Assembly: GCF_001746365.1 (NCBI RefSeq)
Contig: NZ_MJAJ01000026.1
Span: forward strand, 1-64,000
From: Streptomyces sp. LUP30
GTDB lineage: Bacteria > Actinomycetota > Actinomycetes > Streptomycetales > Streptomycetaceae
Direction of reading: 5' to 3'
Length of the DNA stretch: 64,000 nt
The first letter of the stretch is position 1; each line of letters begins with the position of its first letter. The translations under genes were made by a program, and so were the position numbers. Positions 41,852 through 50,747 of this stretch are shown piece by piece. Under the pieces are notes generated by a model. The model saw only the letters and a list, made by a program, of their open reading frames with translations, was not told the DNA's origin and did no database searches.

Positions 41852-44848
41852 ATGATGGCGCCGGGGCGCAGGAGCAGCACCTTCACACGGCTGCTGCGGC
41901 ACGGCTTCACCGATCCGTCCGCCTCCGAGCGGCTGCTGGACGGACCCGAGTTGTCCCCCGTGCGGGACGACCCCTTTCTGCTGGAGGCCCTCGCGGCCAC
42001 CGCCGACCCCGATCTCGCGCTGCACGGCCTCGTCCGGCTGCTGGAGGCGCAGCCGGGCCCCACCGCCCGGCGCGAACTGCTCGACACGCTGATCGCGGCC
42101 AAGCCGCTGCGCGACCGTCTGCTGGGGGTGCTGGGGGCGTCAGCCGCGCTGGCCGACCACCTCGCCCGGCATCCGCGGGACTGGGAGGCGCTGGTCACCT
42201 ACGAGCCCCGGGACCTGCATCCGGGGGTGGAGGAGTTCGAGCGGGGGCTGGCCGAGGCCACGGATCCCGTGCTGCTGCGGGTCGCCTACCGGCGCTGTCT
42301 GCTGTCCATCGCGGCGCGTGACGTGTGCGGGACGACCGACCTCGCCGAGACCGCCGCCGAGCTCGCCGACCTCGCCACGGCGACGTTGCGTGCCGCTCTG
42401 CGGCTGGCCCGGACCGCCGCGCCCGACGACGCCGCGCTGTGCCGGCTCGCCGTGATCGCCATGGGCAAGTGCGGCGGCCACGAGCTGAACTACGTGTCGG
42501 ACGTCGACGTCATCTTCGTCGGGGAGGCCGTCGACGGCGCCGACGAGGACAAGGCGATGCGGGCCGCCACCAAGCTCGCCTCGCACATGATGCGCATCTG
42601 TTCCGAGACCACGGTGGAAGGGTCCATCTGGCCCGTCGACGCCAATCTGCGGCCCGAGGGCCGCAACGGACCGCTCGTGCGGTCGCTCAGCAGCCATCTC
42701 GCCTACTACCAGCGATGGGCCAAGACCTGGGAGTTCCAGGCCCTGTTGAAGGCCCGTCCGGTGGCCGGCGACCTGGAGCTGGGGGCCGAGTACGTCGCCA
42801 CCGTCGAGCCCCTGGTCTGGAAGGCCGCCGAGCGGGAGAACTTCGTCGTCGACGTGCAGAGGATGCGGCGCCGCGTCGTCGAGAACATCCCGGCCGCCGA
42901 GATCGACCGCGAACTGAAACTCGCGCCGGGCGGCCTGAGAGACGTCGAGTTCGCCGTGCAGCTCCTCCAGCTGGTGCACGGCCGGGCCGACGGGTCGTTG
43001 CGCAGCGGTACCACACTGGACGCGCTCCAGGCGCTCGCCGCCGGGGGGTACGTCGGCCGGACGGACGCGACGCAACTCGACGCCGCGTACCGGTTCCTGC
43101 GGTCGATGGAGCATCGGATCCAGCTCTACCGGCTGCGGCGCACCCACCTGGTGCCGGAGGACGAGGCGGACCTGCGCCGGCTCGGCCGCTCCCTCGGGCT
43201 GCGCACCGACCCGGTGGCCGAGCTGGGACGCGAGTGGAAGCGGCACGCCGCCGTGGTGCGGCGGCTGCACGAGAAGCTGTTCTACCGGCCGTTGCTCGAC
43301 GCGGTCGCCCAACTCGCGCCGGGCGAGACCAGGCTGAGCGCCAAGGCAGCCAAGGAGCGGCTGATCGCGCTCGGTTACGCCGATCCGGCCGCCGCGATGC
43401 GGCACCTGGAGGCGCTGGCCTCCGGCGTCTCGCGCAAGGCAGCCATCCAACGCACCCTGCTGCCCGTTCTGCTGGGCTGGTTCGCGGACTCCGCCGACCC
43501 GGACGCGGGGCTGCTCAACTTCCGCAAGGTCTCGGACGCGTTGGGCAAGACCCCCTGGTATCTGCGGCTGTTGCGGGACGAGGGAGCCGCCGCGGAGAAC
43601 CTCGCGCGCGTGCTGTCCGCCGGACGCCTCGCCCCCGACCTGCTGATGCGGGCGCCGGAGGCGGTCGCGCTGCTCGGCGACGGGGAGAGCGGGAGGCTGG
43701 AGCCGCGCGCCCGGGGCCCGTTGGAGCAGGAGATACTCGCCGCGGTGAAACGGGCCGGCGGGGCCGTGCAGGCGGTCACCGCGGCGCGCGGGGTGCGACG
43801 GCGTGAGCTGTTCCGCACGGCCGCCGTGGACATCGTCGGCTCGTACGGCACCGAGGGGCAGCCCGCCGAGGCCGATCAGGGCGCCCTGGTGGACCTGGTG
43901 GGCGGCGCCGTGTCGGATCTGACGGCCGCCACCCTGGCCGGGACCCTGCACGCGGTCGTGCGGGAGGGCTGGGGGGACGACCTCCCGACGCGCTTCGCCG
44001 TCATCGGCATGGGCCGCTTCGGGGGCCACGAGCTGGGCTACGGCTCCGACGCCGACGTGCTGTTCGTCCACGAGCCCCGGGACGGCGTCGACGAGCGGGA
44101 GGCCGCCGAGGCCGCCAACAAGGTCGTCTCCGAGATGCGCCGGCTGCTGCAGATCCCGAGCGCCGATCCGCCGCTGCTCGTCGACGCGGACCTGCGTCCG
44201 GAGGGGAAGTCCGGTCCGCTCGTGCGCACGTTGAAGTCCTACGAGGCCTACTACCGGCGGTGGTCGCTGGTCTGGGAGGCGCAGGCGCTGCTGCGGGCCG
44301 AACCCGTCGCGGGGGACGAGGAGTTGGGGCGGCGGTTCATCGCGCTCGCCGATCCGCTGCGGTATCCGGCGAGCGGGCTCTCCGAGGAGTCCGTGCGGGA
44401 GATCCGCCGGCTGAAGGCCCGCATGGAGTCGGAGCGGCTGCCCCGGGGCGCCGACCCGAAGCTGCACACGAAGCTCGGTCCGGGCGGGCTGTCCGACGTC
44501 GAGTGGACCGTGCAGTTGCTGCAGATGCGGCACGGGTCGTCGACCGCGGGCCTGCGGACCACCCGTACCCGGGAGGCGCTCGCCGCCGCCCGTGCCGCCG
44601 GGCTCATCACGCAGGACGACGCGGCGACGCTGGACGAGGCGTGGGTGCTGGCCACTCGGGTGCGCAACGCGGTGATGCTGGTGCGCGGACGGGCCGGGGA
44701 CACGTTCCCCTCCGACCCCCGTGAACTGGTCGCCGTGGGGCGGTACTTGGGATACGGCCCGGGACGGGTGGGGGACATGCTCGACGACTACCGGCGAACT
44801 GCCCGCCTGGCCCGGGCAGTCGTGGACGAGCTGTTCTACGGAGGCTAG
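41852..44848 (+). CDS. glnE: Bifunctional glutamine synthetase adenylyltransferase/deadenylase
   Basis: Adds or removes AMP on glutamine synthetase according to nitrogen status. The 998-residue enzyme has two nucleotidyltransferase domains, each with a GG-HELxYxSDxDxxF motif: GGHELNYVSDVDVIF near residue 207 (adenylyl-removing) and GGHELGYGSDADVLF near 723 (adenylylating). Each is followed by a helical GlnD-type region and KLxPGGLxDVEwxVQLLQ. GCAGGAGGAGG precedes the ATG. Its stop overlaps the convergent permease stop (CTAG). Confidence 0.97.
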   Translation: MMAPGRRSSTFTRLLRHGFTDPSASERLLDGPELSPVRDDPFLLEALAATADPDLALHGLVRLLEAQPGPTARRELLDTLIAAKPLRDRLLGVLGASAALADHLARHPRDWEALVTYEPRDLHPGVEEFERGLAEATDPVLLRVAYRRCLLSIAARDVCGTTDLAETAAELADLATATLRAALRLARTAAPDDAALCRLAVIAMGKCGGHELNYVSDVDVIFVGEAVDGADEDKAMRAATKLASHMMRICSETTVEGSIWPVDANLRPEGRNGPLVRSLSSHLAYYQRWAKTWEFQALLKARPVAGDLELGAEYVATVEPLVWKAAERENFVVDVQRMRRRVVENIPAAEIDRELKLAPGGLRDVEFAVQLLQLVHGRADGSLRSGTTLDALQALAAGGYVGRTDATQLDAAYRFLRSMEHRIQLYRLRRTHLVPEDEADLRRLGRSLGLRTDPVAELGREWKRHAAVVRRLHEKLFYRPLLDAVAQLAPGETRLSAKAAKERLIALGYADPAAAMRHLEALASGVSRKAAIQRTLLPVLLGWFADSADPDAGLLNFRKVSDALGKTPWYLRLLRDEGAAAENLARVLSAGRLAPDLLMRAPEAVALLGDGESGRLEPRARGPLEQEILAAVKRAGGAVQAVTAARGVRRRELFRTAAVDIVGSYGTEGQPAEADQGALVDLVGGAVSDLTAATLAGTLHAVVREGWGDDLPTRFAVIGMGRFGGHELGYGSDADVLFVHEPRDGVDEREAAEAANKVVSEMRRLLQIPSADPPLLVDADLRPEGKSGPLVRTLKSYEAYYRRWSLVWEAQALLRAEPVAGDEELGRRFIALADPLRYPASGLSEESVREIRRLKARMESERLPRGADPKLHTKLGPGGLSDVEWTVQLLQMRHGSSTAGLRTTRTREALAAARAAGLITQDDAATLDEAWVLATRVRNAVMLVRGRAGDTFPSDPRELVAVGRYLGYGPGRVGDMLDDYRRTARLARAVVDELFYGG

Positions 44849-45876
44849 CGGGAGCGGAGTCTGCGACCGCCCGGCTGCGGCGGCGCGGGGACGGGAAGTG
44901 AGGCGCCGCCGCCCGCTGTCGCACCGCAGCCCGCCGCCGCCGTCTCGCGGACGCTCGCCGTCACACGGTCGGCCGCCGCTCCCCGGCCGTCGGCCGTGAG
45001 GGGGCGGGCCGCCGCCCTCCCGCCGGTGCGGGTCATGGCCACCGCCACGAGGACGACCGTCATGCCGGCGAGTACGCGGGGGCCGATGTGTTCGTCCAGG
45101 AGCGTCGCGCCGAGCGTCACGGAGACCACCGGGAGCAGATAGCCGACGGTGGCCGCCGAGGTCGGGCCCTCGTCCGCGATCAGGCGGTAGTTGAGGTAGA
45201 AGGTCACGCCCGTGCCCAGGACGCCCAGGGCGGTGACCGCCAGCAGGGCGGTGGCGTCCGGGTGGAGGGGGCCGGCCGCGGGGAGGGCCAGGGCGCTCAG
45301 GCCCGTGGCCGTCAGGAGCTGGGCCGCCGACATCGCCAGCGGCGCCTCCTTGGTCGTGAGGTGGCGGGCCATGTAGGCGAAGGCCACCGCGTAGCTGGCG
45401 GCCGCCGCGAGCAGGGCCAGCGCGGGCGGGCTGAGGAGACCCCCGTGGTGCCAGGGGGCGAAGATCAGCACCGTGCCGGCGAAGCCCAGGCCGAGGCCGG
45501 TGAGGCGGACGGGGTGGGTGATCCGTTCGCCGCCGAAGGTCATGCCGATGAGCAGGGACCACAGCGGCGTCGTGGCGTTGAGGACGCCCGCCAGGCCCGA
45601 GTCGAGGTGCTGCTCGCCCACGGCGAACAGGGCGAAGGGAAGGGCGTTGCAGAAGAAGGCGGCCACGACGAGGCGCCGCCAGGTGGTCCAGGAGCGGGGG
45701 AGTCGCTGGGCGGCCCGGCGGGCCAGCACGAGGAGGACGGCCGAGCCGAGCGCGCAGCGGGCGATGGTGATCTGGGCCGGGGTCAGGCCGTGGCTGAGGG
45801 CGAGCTTGATCCACAGGAAGCCCGACCCCCAGAAGAGGGCCAGGGCGGCCATGCGGAGAGTGGAGGCGAGGGGCAT
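44845..45876 (-). CDS. DMT-superfamily (EamA) permease
   Basis: A ten-helix drug/metabolite transporter of 343 residues with two EamA repeats (ALALFWGSGFLWIKLALS and LLAAAASYAVAFAYMARHL). The second half ends with GPTSAATVGYLLPVVSVTLGATLLDE, typical of EamA proteins. A long C-terminal tail is low-complexity. GAGGAC precedes the ATG. Divergent from a LysR gene, a common arrangement for exporter control. Confidence 0.9.
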   Translation of the reverse strand: MPLASTLRMAALALFWGSGFLWIKLALSHGLTPAQITIARCALGSAVLLVLARRAAQRLPRSWTTWRRLVVAAFFCNALPFALFAVGEQHLDSGLAGVLNATTPLWSLLIGMTFGGERITHPVRLTGLGLGFAGTVLIFAPWHHGGLLSPPALALLAAAASYAVAFAYMARHLTTKEAPLAMSAAQLLTATGLSALALPAAGPLHPDATALLAVTALGVLGTGVTFYLNYRLIADEGPTSAATVGYLLPVVSVTLGATLLDEHIGPRVLAGMTVVLVAVAMTRTGGRAAARPLTADGRGAAADRVTASVRETAAAGCGATAGGGASLPVPAPPQPGGRRLRSR

Positions 45877-45922
45877 GTCCTCTACGGTGGCCGGACTGTC
45901 CTGTGAGCACAAGTGAAAGGTT

Positions 45923-45939
45923 CTTGATGGTTCGTTAAG
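45923..45939. promoter_or_regulatory. LysR-type box (T-N11-A) in the eamA/lysR intergenic region
   Basis: CTT-N11-AAG lies 10-26 bases before the LysR ATG and about 50 bases from the permease start. It fits the general LysR-type consensus T-N11-A. The same stretch could provide the LysR promoter -10 (TTAAGG). Confidence 0.55.
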
Positions 45940-45948
45940 GTGGACTGC

Positions 45949-46875
45949 ATGATTGATGTGCGACGGATGCAGGTGTTGCGGGCGGTCGTGGACAGCGGGT
46001 CGGTGACGGGGGCCGCGGCCGTGCTGGGGTACACGCCGTCCGCCGTCAGTCAGCAGATCGCGGCCCTGGAGAGGGAGGCGGGGGCCGAGCTGCTGGAGCG
46101 GGTGGGGCGGGGGGTGCGGCCCACGGCCGCCGGGCTGCTGCTCACCGAGCACGCGGACGCCCTGGGGCGGCAGCTCGCCGAGGCCGAGGCCGCGCTCGCC
46201 GATCTGCTGGCGGGGCGCAGCGGGCGGTTGTCCGTGCGGTATTTCGCCACCGCGGGGGCGGGACTGGTCGCACCTGCGGTGGCGAGGCTGCGGGAGCTGC
46301 ATCCCGGAGTGCGGCTGGATCTGCGCCTGAGCGCCCCGGAGGAGGCGTTCGCCGAGGTCAGGGAGGGGCGGGCCGATCTGGCACTGGTGGTGCGGGGTGA
46401 GGAGGCGAGCGGCGTACGGCTGGTGCCGCTGCTCGACGATCCCTACCTCGCCGTCCTGCCGCGCGGACACCGGCTCGCCGGGCGGCGGAGCGTGCGGCTG
46501 GCGGAGCTGGCCGAGGAGGACTTCGTGGGCAGCGAGTGGCCGGGGCCCTGTCTCGACGCCCAGCTCGACGCGTGCGCGGCCGTCGGGTTCCGGCCCCGGT
46601 TCGTCGTCGAGAGCGAGGACTACATGACCGCTCAGGGCTTCGTGGCCGCCGGGCTGGGCGTGAGTCTGGTGCCGCGGCTCGGGCTGGGCAGCCGGAATCC
46701 GGGGGTCGTCGTGAGGGAAGTGCGTGATCCCGTTCCGGTGCGGACCGTTCAGGCGGTCGTGCGGGAGACGGCGCCGTCGCAGCCCGCGCTGGACGCGTTC
46801 GTGGAGGCGCTCAGGGCGGCCGCGCTGCCCCGGGGGCCGGTCCGCCCGTCCGGTCGGCCCGCGCACGCTTCCTGA
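45949..46875 (+). CDS. LysR-family transcriptional regulator
   Basis: A 308-residue LTTR with the N-terminal HTH (RRMQVLRAVVDSGSVTGAAAVLGYTPSAVSQQIAALERE at residues 4-42) and the periplasmic-binding-like effector domain. ATGATTGAT was preferred to a GTG three codons upstream. It is divergent from the EamA permease, a likely target; the effector is unknown. Confidence 0.92.
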   Translation: MIDVRRMQVLRAVVDSGSVTGAAAVLGYTPSAVSQQIAALEREAGAELLERVGRGVRPTAAGLLLTEHADALGRQLAEAEAALADLLAGRSGRLSVRYFATAGAGLVAPAVARLRELHPGVRLDLRLSAPEEAFAEVREGRADLALVVRGEEASGVRLVPLLDDPYLAVLPRGHRLAGRRSVRLAELAEEDFVGSEWPGPCLDAQLDACAAVGFRPRFVVESEDYMTAQGFVAAGLGVSLVPRLGLGSRNPGVVVREVRDPVPVRTVQAVVRETAPSQPALDAFVEALRAAALPRGPVRPSGRPAHAS

Positions 46876-46903
46876 GTTCCGGCTCCGGTCCGAGCGCCGG
46901 CCG

Positions 46904-47770
46904 TCAGGTCTTCGAGCCGGTCCGGAGCCGGGTCCTGACCGCTCTCCTCGCCGGCACGCTCCTCGGCAGGGTGTACGGCAGCGCTCCGTACCAGAGGCGC
47001 GCCACGGCGAAGCCGAAGGCCAGGCACAGGACGCCGCCCACCGCGTCCAGCCAGAAGTGGTTGGCCGTGGCGACGATGACCACCAGGGTCGCCGTCGGGT
47101 ACAGCACGCCCAGGATGCGCACCCAGGGCAGCCTGGCCAGGGCGAAGACGGTCAGGCCGCACCACACGGACCAGCCGATGTGCATGGACGGCATCGCCGC
47201 GTACTGGTTCGACATGTGCTTGAGGTCGCCGGACGCCATCGACCCCCAGGTGCGATGGGCCGCCACCGTGTCGACGAAGTCGCCGCCCGGCATCAGGCGC
47301 GGCGGCGCGAGGGGGTACAGGTAGTAGCCGGCCAGGGCGACGGCCGTGGTCGCGAAGAGCACCAGACGGGCGGCCGCGTAACGGCCAGGATGGCTGCGGT
47401 AGAGCCAGACCAGGACGGTCAGGGTGACGACGAAGTGCAGCGTCGCGTAGTAGTAGTTCATGCCTACGATGAGCCAGGTCACCGAGTTCGCCGCGTGGTT
47501 GACCGACTCCTCCATCGCGATGCCGAGGGTGTGCTCGGCGCGCCAGATCCAGTCCGCGTTGCGCAGCGCGGCACCACGCTGCTCGGGGACCGCGTTGCGC
47601 ACGAGCGAGTACGTCCAGTAACTCACCGCGATGAGCAGGATCTCGAACCAGAGGCGCGGACGGCGCGGGGTGCGCAGCGAGCCGAGGCGGCGCTGTCGTG
47701 TGCGGGCCGTGACAGGCTGGGGAACGGCCTGCTCACGGCCTTCCAGTGGTGTCACAGTCGATTCACCCAT
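46904..47770 (-). CDS. PAP2-superfamily membrane phosphatase/transferase
   Basis: A 288-residue protein with six hydrophobic segments. The phosphatase motifs are AAMPSMHIGWSVW (PSMHxGWS) and ANHFWLDAVGG (HFxxD), as in the Aur1/inositol-phosphotransferase-like PAP2_3 subgroup that acts on lipid phosphates. The first box is LYPLAPPRLMP. ATG at MGEST was chosen; a GTG two codons upstream is possible. It is convergent with the LysR gene. Confidence 0.88.
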   Translation of the reverse strand: MGESTVTPLEGREQAVPQPVTARTRQRRLGSLRTPRRPRLWFEILLIAVSYWTYSLVRNAVPEQRGAALRNADWIWRAEHTLGIAMEESVNHAANSVTWLIVGMNYYYATLHFVVTLTVLVWLYRSHPGRYAAARLVLFATTAVALAGYYLYPLAPPRLMPGGDFVDTVAAHRTWGSMASGDLKHMSNQYAAMPSMHIGWSVWCGLTVFALARLPWVRILGVLYPTATLVVIVATANHFWLDAVGGVLCLAFGFAVARLWYGALPYTLPRSVPARRAVRTRLRTGSKT

Positions 47771-47920
47771 GGACACAAAGTCTGCCAGAAAAGCCCTCTT
47801 GGCCCGATCATCCCTCGGTAGGGCACGGTCCGCACGTTCTACGGCGGAAAGACCCCTTGGTCTCCTCCCGGCGTACCGGGCGACGGCCCCGACGCCTCCG
47901 CCGCGCGGACGACGTCCGTC

Positions 47921-49048
47921 CTAGTGCCGGACGCGGTCCCCGGGGGCCGAGGCGGTCGAGCCCCGCACCACCAGCTCCGGCATGAACACGAACTCGCTGT
48001 GCGGCGCGGGCGTTCCGCCGATCTCCTCCAGGAGGGTGCGGACGGCGGCCTGGCCCATCGCCGGGACCGGCTTGCGCACGGTCGTCAGGGGCGGGTCGGT
48101 GAAGGCGATCAGCGGGGAGTCGTCGAAGCCGACCACCGAGACGTCCCGGGGGACCGCGAGACCGCGCTGCCTGGCCGCCCGTATCGCGCCCAGCGCCATC
48201 ATGTCGCTGGCGCAGACGATCGCCGTGCAGCCCCTGTCGATCAGGGCGTTGGTCGCCGCCTGGCCGCCCTCCAGGGTGTAGAGCGAGTGCTGGACCAGCT
48301 CGGTCTCGATCGTCTCCGGGCTGAGCTGCAGCTGCTCGTGCATCGTCCGCACGAAACCCTCGATCTTGCGCTGGACCGGCACGAAGCGCTTGGGGCCGAG
48401 GGCCAGACCCACCCGGGTGTGCCCGAGCGAGATGAGGTGGGTGACCGCCAGGGTCATGGCCGCCCGGTCGTCGGGGGAGATGAAGGGGGCCTGCACCTTG
48501 GGGGAGAAGCCGTCCACGAGGACGAAGGGCACGCCCTGGGCGCGCAGCTGCTCGTAGCGCTCCATGTCGGCCGTGGTGTCCGCGTGCAGGCCGGAGACGT
48601 AGATGATGCCGGCGACGCCCCGGTCGACCAGCATCTCGGTCAGCTCGTCCTCCGTGGAGCCGCCCGGGGTCTGGGTGGCGAGGACGGGGGTGTAGCCCTG
48701 GCGGGTCAGCGCCTGACCGATGACCTGGGCCAGGGCCGGGAATATGGGGTTCTCCAGCTCCGGCGTGATCAGGCCGACCAGGCCGGCGCTGCGCTGGCGC
48801 AACCGGACGGGGCGCTCGTAGCCCAGGACGTCCAGAGCGGCGAGCACGGACTGACGGGTGGTGGCGGCGACGCCAGGCTTGCCGTTGAGGACGCGGCTGA
48901 CGGTCGCTTCGCTCACCCCCGCCTGGGCGGCGATGTCGGCAAGCCGTGTGGTCACAGGGGTGGACTGTACCGGTCGGGCGCTGCCTTGCACACCGACCGG
49001 TCGCCGTGGGCGGCCTGGTGAACGGGCCGCGCCGGGCTGCTGCGTCAT
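47921..49048 (-). CDS. malR: LacI-family maltose/maltodextrin repressor
   Basis: A 375-residue repressor of maltose uptake and amylase genes. The HTH is TTRLADIAAQAGVSEATVSRVLNGKPGV at about residues 32-59, followed by the PBP-like sugar domain ending VVGFDDSPLIAFTDPPLTTVRKP. GAGGGAGCG precedes the ATG (MTQQPGAARS). The N-terminal extension of 30 residues is basic. It is divergent from malE with paired inverted repeats between; malE-like operators resemble the known MalR sites. Confidence 0.94.
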   Translation of the reverse strand: MTQQPGAARSPGRPRRPVGVQGSARPVQSTPVTTRLADIAAQAGVSEATVSRVLNGKPGVAATTRQSVLAALDVLGYERPVRLRQRSAGLVGLITPELENPIFPALAQVIGQALTRQGYTPVLATQTPGGSTEDELTEMLVDRGVAGIIYVSGLHADTTADMERYEQLRAQGVPFVLVDGFSPKVQAPFISPDDRAAMTLAVTHLISLGHTRVGLALGPKRFVPVQRKIEGFVRTMHEQLQLSPETIETELVQHSLYTLEGGQAATNALIDRGCTAIVCASDMMALGAIRAARQRGLAVPRDVSVVGFDDSPLIAFTDPPLTTVRKPVPAMGQAAVRTLLEEIGGTPAPHSEFVFMPELVVRGSTASAPGDRVRH

Positions 49049-49060
49049 CGCGCTCCCTCG

Positions 49061-49093
49061 TGAAAGTGATGGCAAGAGCTTTCAGAGTCTTGC
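49061..49093. promoter_or_regulatory. MalR-type operator at the malR promoter
   Basis: Two interlocked inverted repeats are present: TGAAAG-N12-CTTTCA (49061-49084) and GCAAGA-N10-TCTTGC (49072-49093). They lie 13-45 bases upstream of the malR start and suggest autoregulation. Confidence 0.7.
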
Positions 49094-49202
49094 ACAGTGG
49101 CCGCCCACCCCGCTGTGAGGCCGGTCAACCGTGACAACAACGGTCTCACGGCAGTCGAGGAGAGGTCACGCACGCGTCACGCGCGGATAACTTCAGAGAC
49201 TT

Positions 49203-49223
49203 CTTGCACTTTTTTGCTGCAAG
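49203..49223. promoter_or_regulatory. MalR operator upstream of malE
   Basis: CTTGCA-N9-TGCAAG forms an inverted repeat with a central T-run, 136 bases before the malE start and near the presumed -35 region. A third half-site CTTGCAA follows at 49237-49243. These agree with the CTTGCAG-type repeats reported at streptomycete amylase/maltose promoters. Confidence 0.8.
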
Positions 49224-49358
49224 GTCTTTCGTGCCGCTTGCAACGCTGTTACGTTCACGTCGCCCGGCGGCAGCAACGGCGCGGTCGGCAAGTCGGCAGG
49301 ACGGCGGACGGGACCGCCGCCTGCAGCTATACGGGCTTTCACCCTCAAGGAGAAACTC

Positions 49359-50633
49359 ATGCGGCGTGGCATAGCGGCCACCGCGCTGGTGGCGTCCTTC
49401 GCCCTCGCGGCGACGGCCTGCGGCGGAGACGACAGCGGCAGCGACAACTCGTCCGGGCCGGTCACCATCACCTGGTGGGACACCTCCAACGCCACCAATG
49501 AGGCGCCCACGTACCAGGCCCTGGTCAAGCAGTTCGAGGCCGCCAACAAGGACGTCAAGGTCAAGTACGTCAACGTGCCCTTCGACCAGGCGCAGAACAA
49601 GTTCGACACGGCCGCCGGTGCGTCCGGCGCCCCGGACGTGCTGCGCTCCGAGGTCGGCTGGACCCCCGCCTTCGCCAAGAAGGGCTTCTTCCTTCCGCTG
49701 GACGGCACCGACGCCCTGAAGGACCAGTCCGCGTTCAAGCCGAACCTGCTGGAGCAGGCCAAGTACGAGGGCAAGACCTACGGCGTCCCGCTGGTCACCG
49801 ACACCCTCGCGCTGGTGTACAACAAGGCCCTCTTCGCGAAGGCCGGCATCACCACCGCTCCCAAGACCTGGGACGAGCTGAAGACCGCGGCCGCCACCGT
49901 CAAGGACAAGACCGGCGTCGACGGCTACTGGGGCTCCACCCAGGCCTACTACGCCCAGTCCTTCCTCTACGGCGAGGGCGCCGACACCGTCGACGCCAAG
50001 GCCAAGAAGATCACCGTCGCTTCGCCGGCGGCCAAGAAGGCATACGGCACCTGGCTGGGCCTCTTCGACGGCAAGGGCCTGCACAAGGCCGACACCACGG
50101 CCGACGCGTACGCCCACATCCAGGACGCGTTCGTCAACGGCAAGGTCGCCGCGATCGTGCAGGGCCCGTGGGAGATCACCAACTTCTACAAGGGCGGCGC
50201 CTTCAAGGACAAGGCCAACCTCGGCATCGCGACCGTCCCGGCCGGCTCCACCGGCAAGGCGGGCGCCCCGACCGGCGGCCACAACCTCTCGGTCTACGCC
50301 GGCTCGGACAAGGCCCACCAGGCCGCCGCGCTGAAGTTCGTGAACTTCATGACCTCCGCGTCGTCCCAGGCGGCCATCGCCCAGAAGAACTCCACGCTGC
50401 CCACGCGCGACGACGCCTACACCGCCGCCGTCAAGGCCGACCCGGGCATCGCCGGTTACCAGACCGTCCTGTCCGCCGCCCAGCCGCGCCCGGCGCTGCC
50501 GGAGTACAGCTCCCTGTGGGGTCCGCTCGACACCGAACTGCCCAAGATCGCGGGCGGCAAGGAGACCCTGGACAAGGGTCTGAGCAACGCCGAACTCGCC
50601 ATCGCCAAGCTGGTGCCGGACTTCAGCAAGTGA
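49359..50633 (+). CDS. malE: Maltose/maltodextrin ABC transporter substrate-binding lipoprotein
   Basis: A 424-residue extracellular solute-binding protein. The lipobox ends at Cys21 (LAATACGG). The body has the MalE-type VTITWWDTSNATNEAPTYQ start, DVLRSEVGWTPAFAKKGFFLPLD, YGVPLVTDTLALVYNKALF and a C-terminal GGHNLSVYAGSDKAH. AAGGAG precedes the ATG. It is first in the operon with malF, malG and aglA, induced by maltose via MalR. Confidence 0.96.
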   Translation: MRRGIAATALVASFALAATACGGDDSGSDNSSGPVTITWWDTSNATNEAPTYQALVKQFEAANKDVKVKYVNVPFDQAQNKFDTAAGASGAPDVLRSEVGWTPAFAKKGFFLPLDGTDALKDQSAFKPNLLEQAKYEGKTYGVPLVTDTLALVYNKALFAKAGITTAPKTWDELKTAAATVKDKTGVDGYWGSTQAYYAQSFLYGEGADTVDAKAKKITVASPAAKKAYGTWLGLFDGKGLHKADTTADAYAHIQDAFVNGKVAAIVQGPWEITNFYKGGAFKDKANLGIATVPAGSTGKAGAPTGGHNLSVYAGSDKAHQAAALKFVNFMTSASSQAAIAQKNSTLPTRDDAYTAAVKADPGIAGYQTVLSAAQPRPALPEYSSLWGPLDTELPKIAGGKETLDKGLSNAELAIAKLVPDFSK

Positions 50634-50639
50634 GTCCGC

Positions 50640-50687
50640 GTGGCCGCCGGGTCTCTCCCAGCACGGTGGGAGAGACCCGGCGGCCAC
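50640..50687 (+). terminator. Perfect 21-bp stem-loop between malE and malF
   Basis: The intergenic RNA can fold into a stem of 21 uninterrupted pairs with a 6-base loop (GCACGG), beginning 6 bases after the malE stop. Such a structure would partly terminate transcription or protect the malE mRNA 3' end, giving more binding protein than permease. No ribosome binding site lies within it. Confidence 0.9.
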
Positions 50688-50747
50688 CGGCCTGTGAGCC
50701 GTACCCCTGTCGACGATCCAGCGTGAAGATCCAGAAGGTGTCGAACC

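Larger units (their letters stand above)
49049..49358. other. malR-malE divergent control region
   Basis: The 310-base gap carries both promoters, two inverted repeats with CTTGCA/TGCAAG half-sites, an extra CTTGCAA half-site at 49237-49243 and the malE ribosome binding site AAGGAG. A possible malE promoter is TTTCGT (49227-49232) with TTACGT (49249-49254) 16 bases on. No small gene found. Confidence 0.75.

Noticed and set aside
42140..45910. A 1256-codon minus-strand frame opposite glnE
   Set aside because: Composition is that of an antisense shadow; glnE and the EamA gene have clear family motifs in the other frames.
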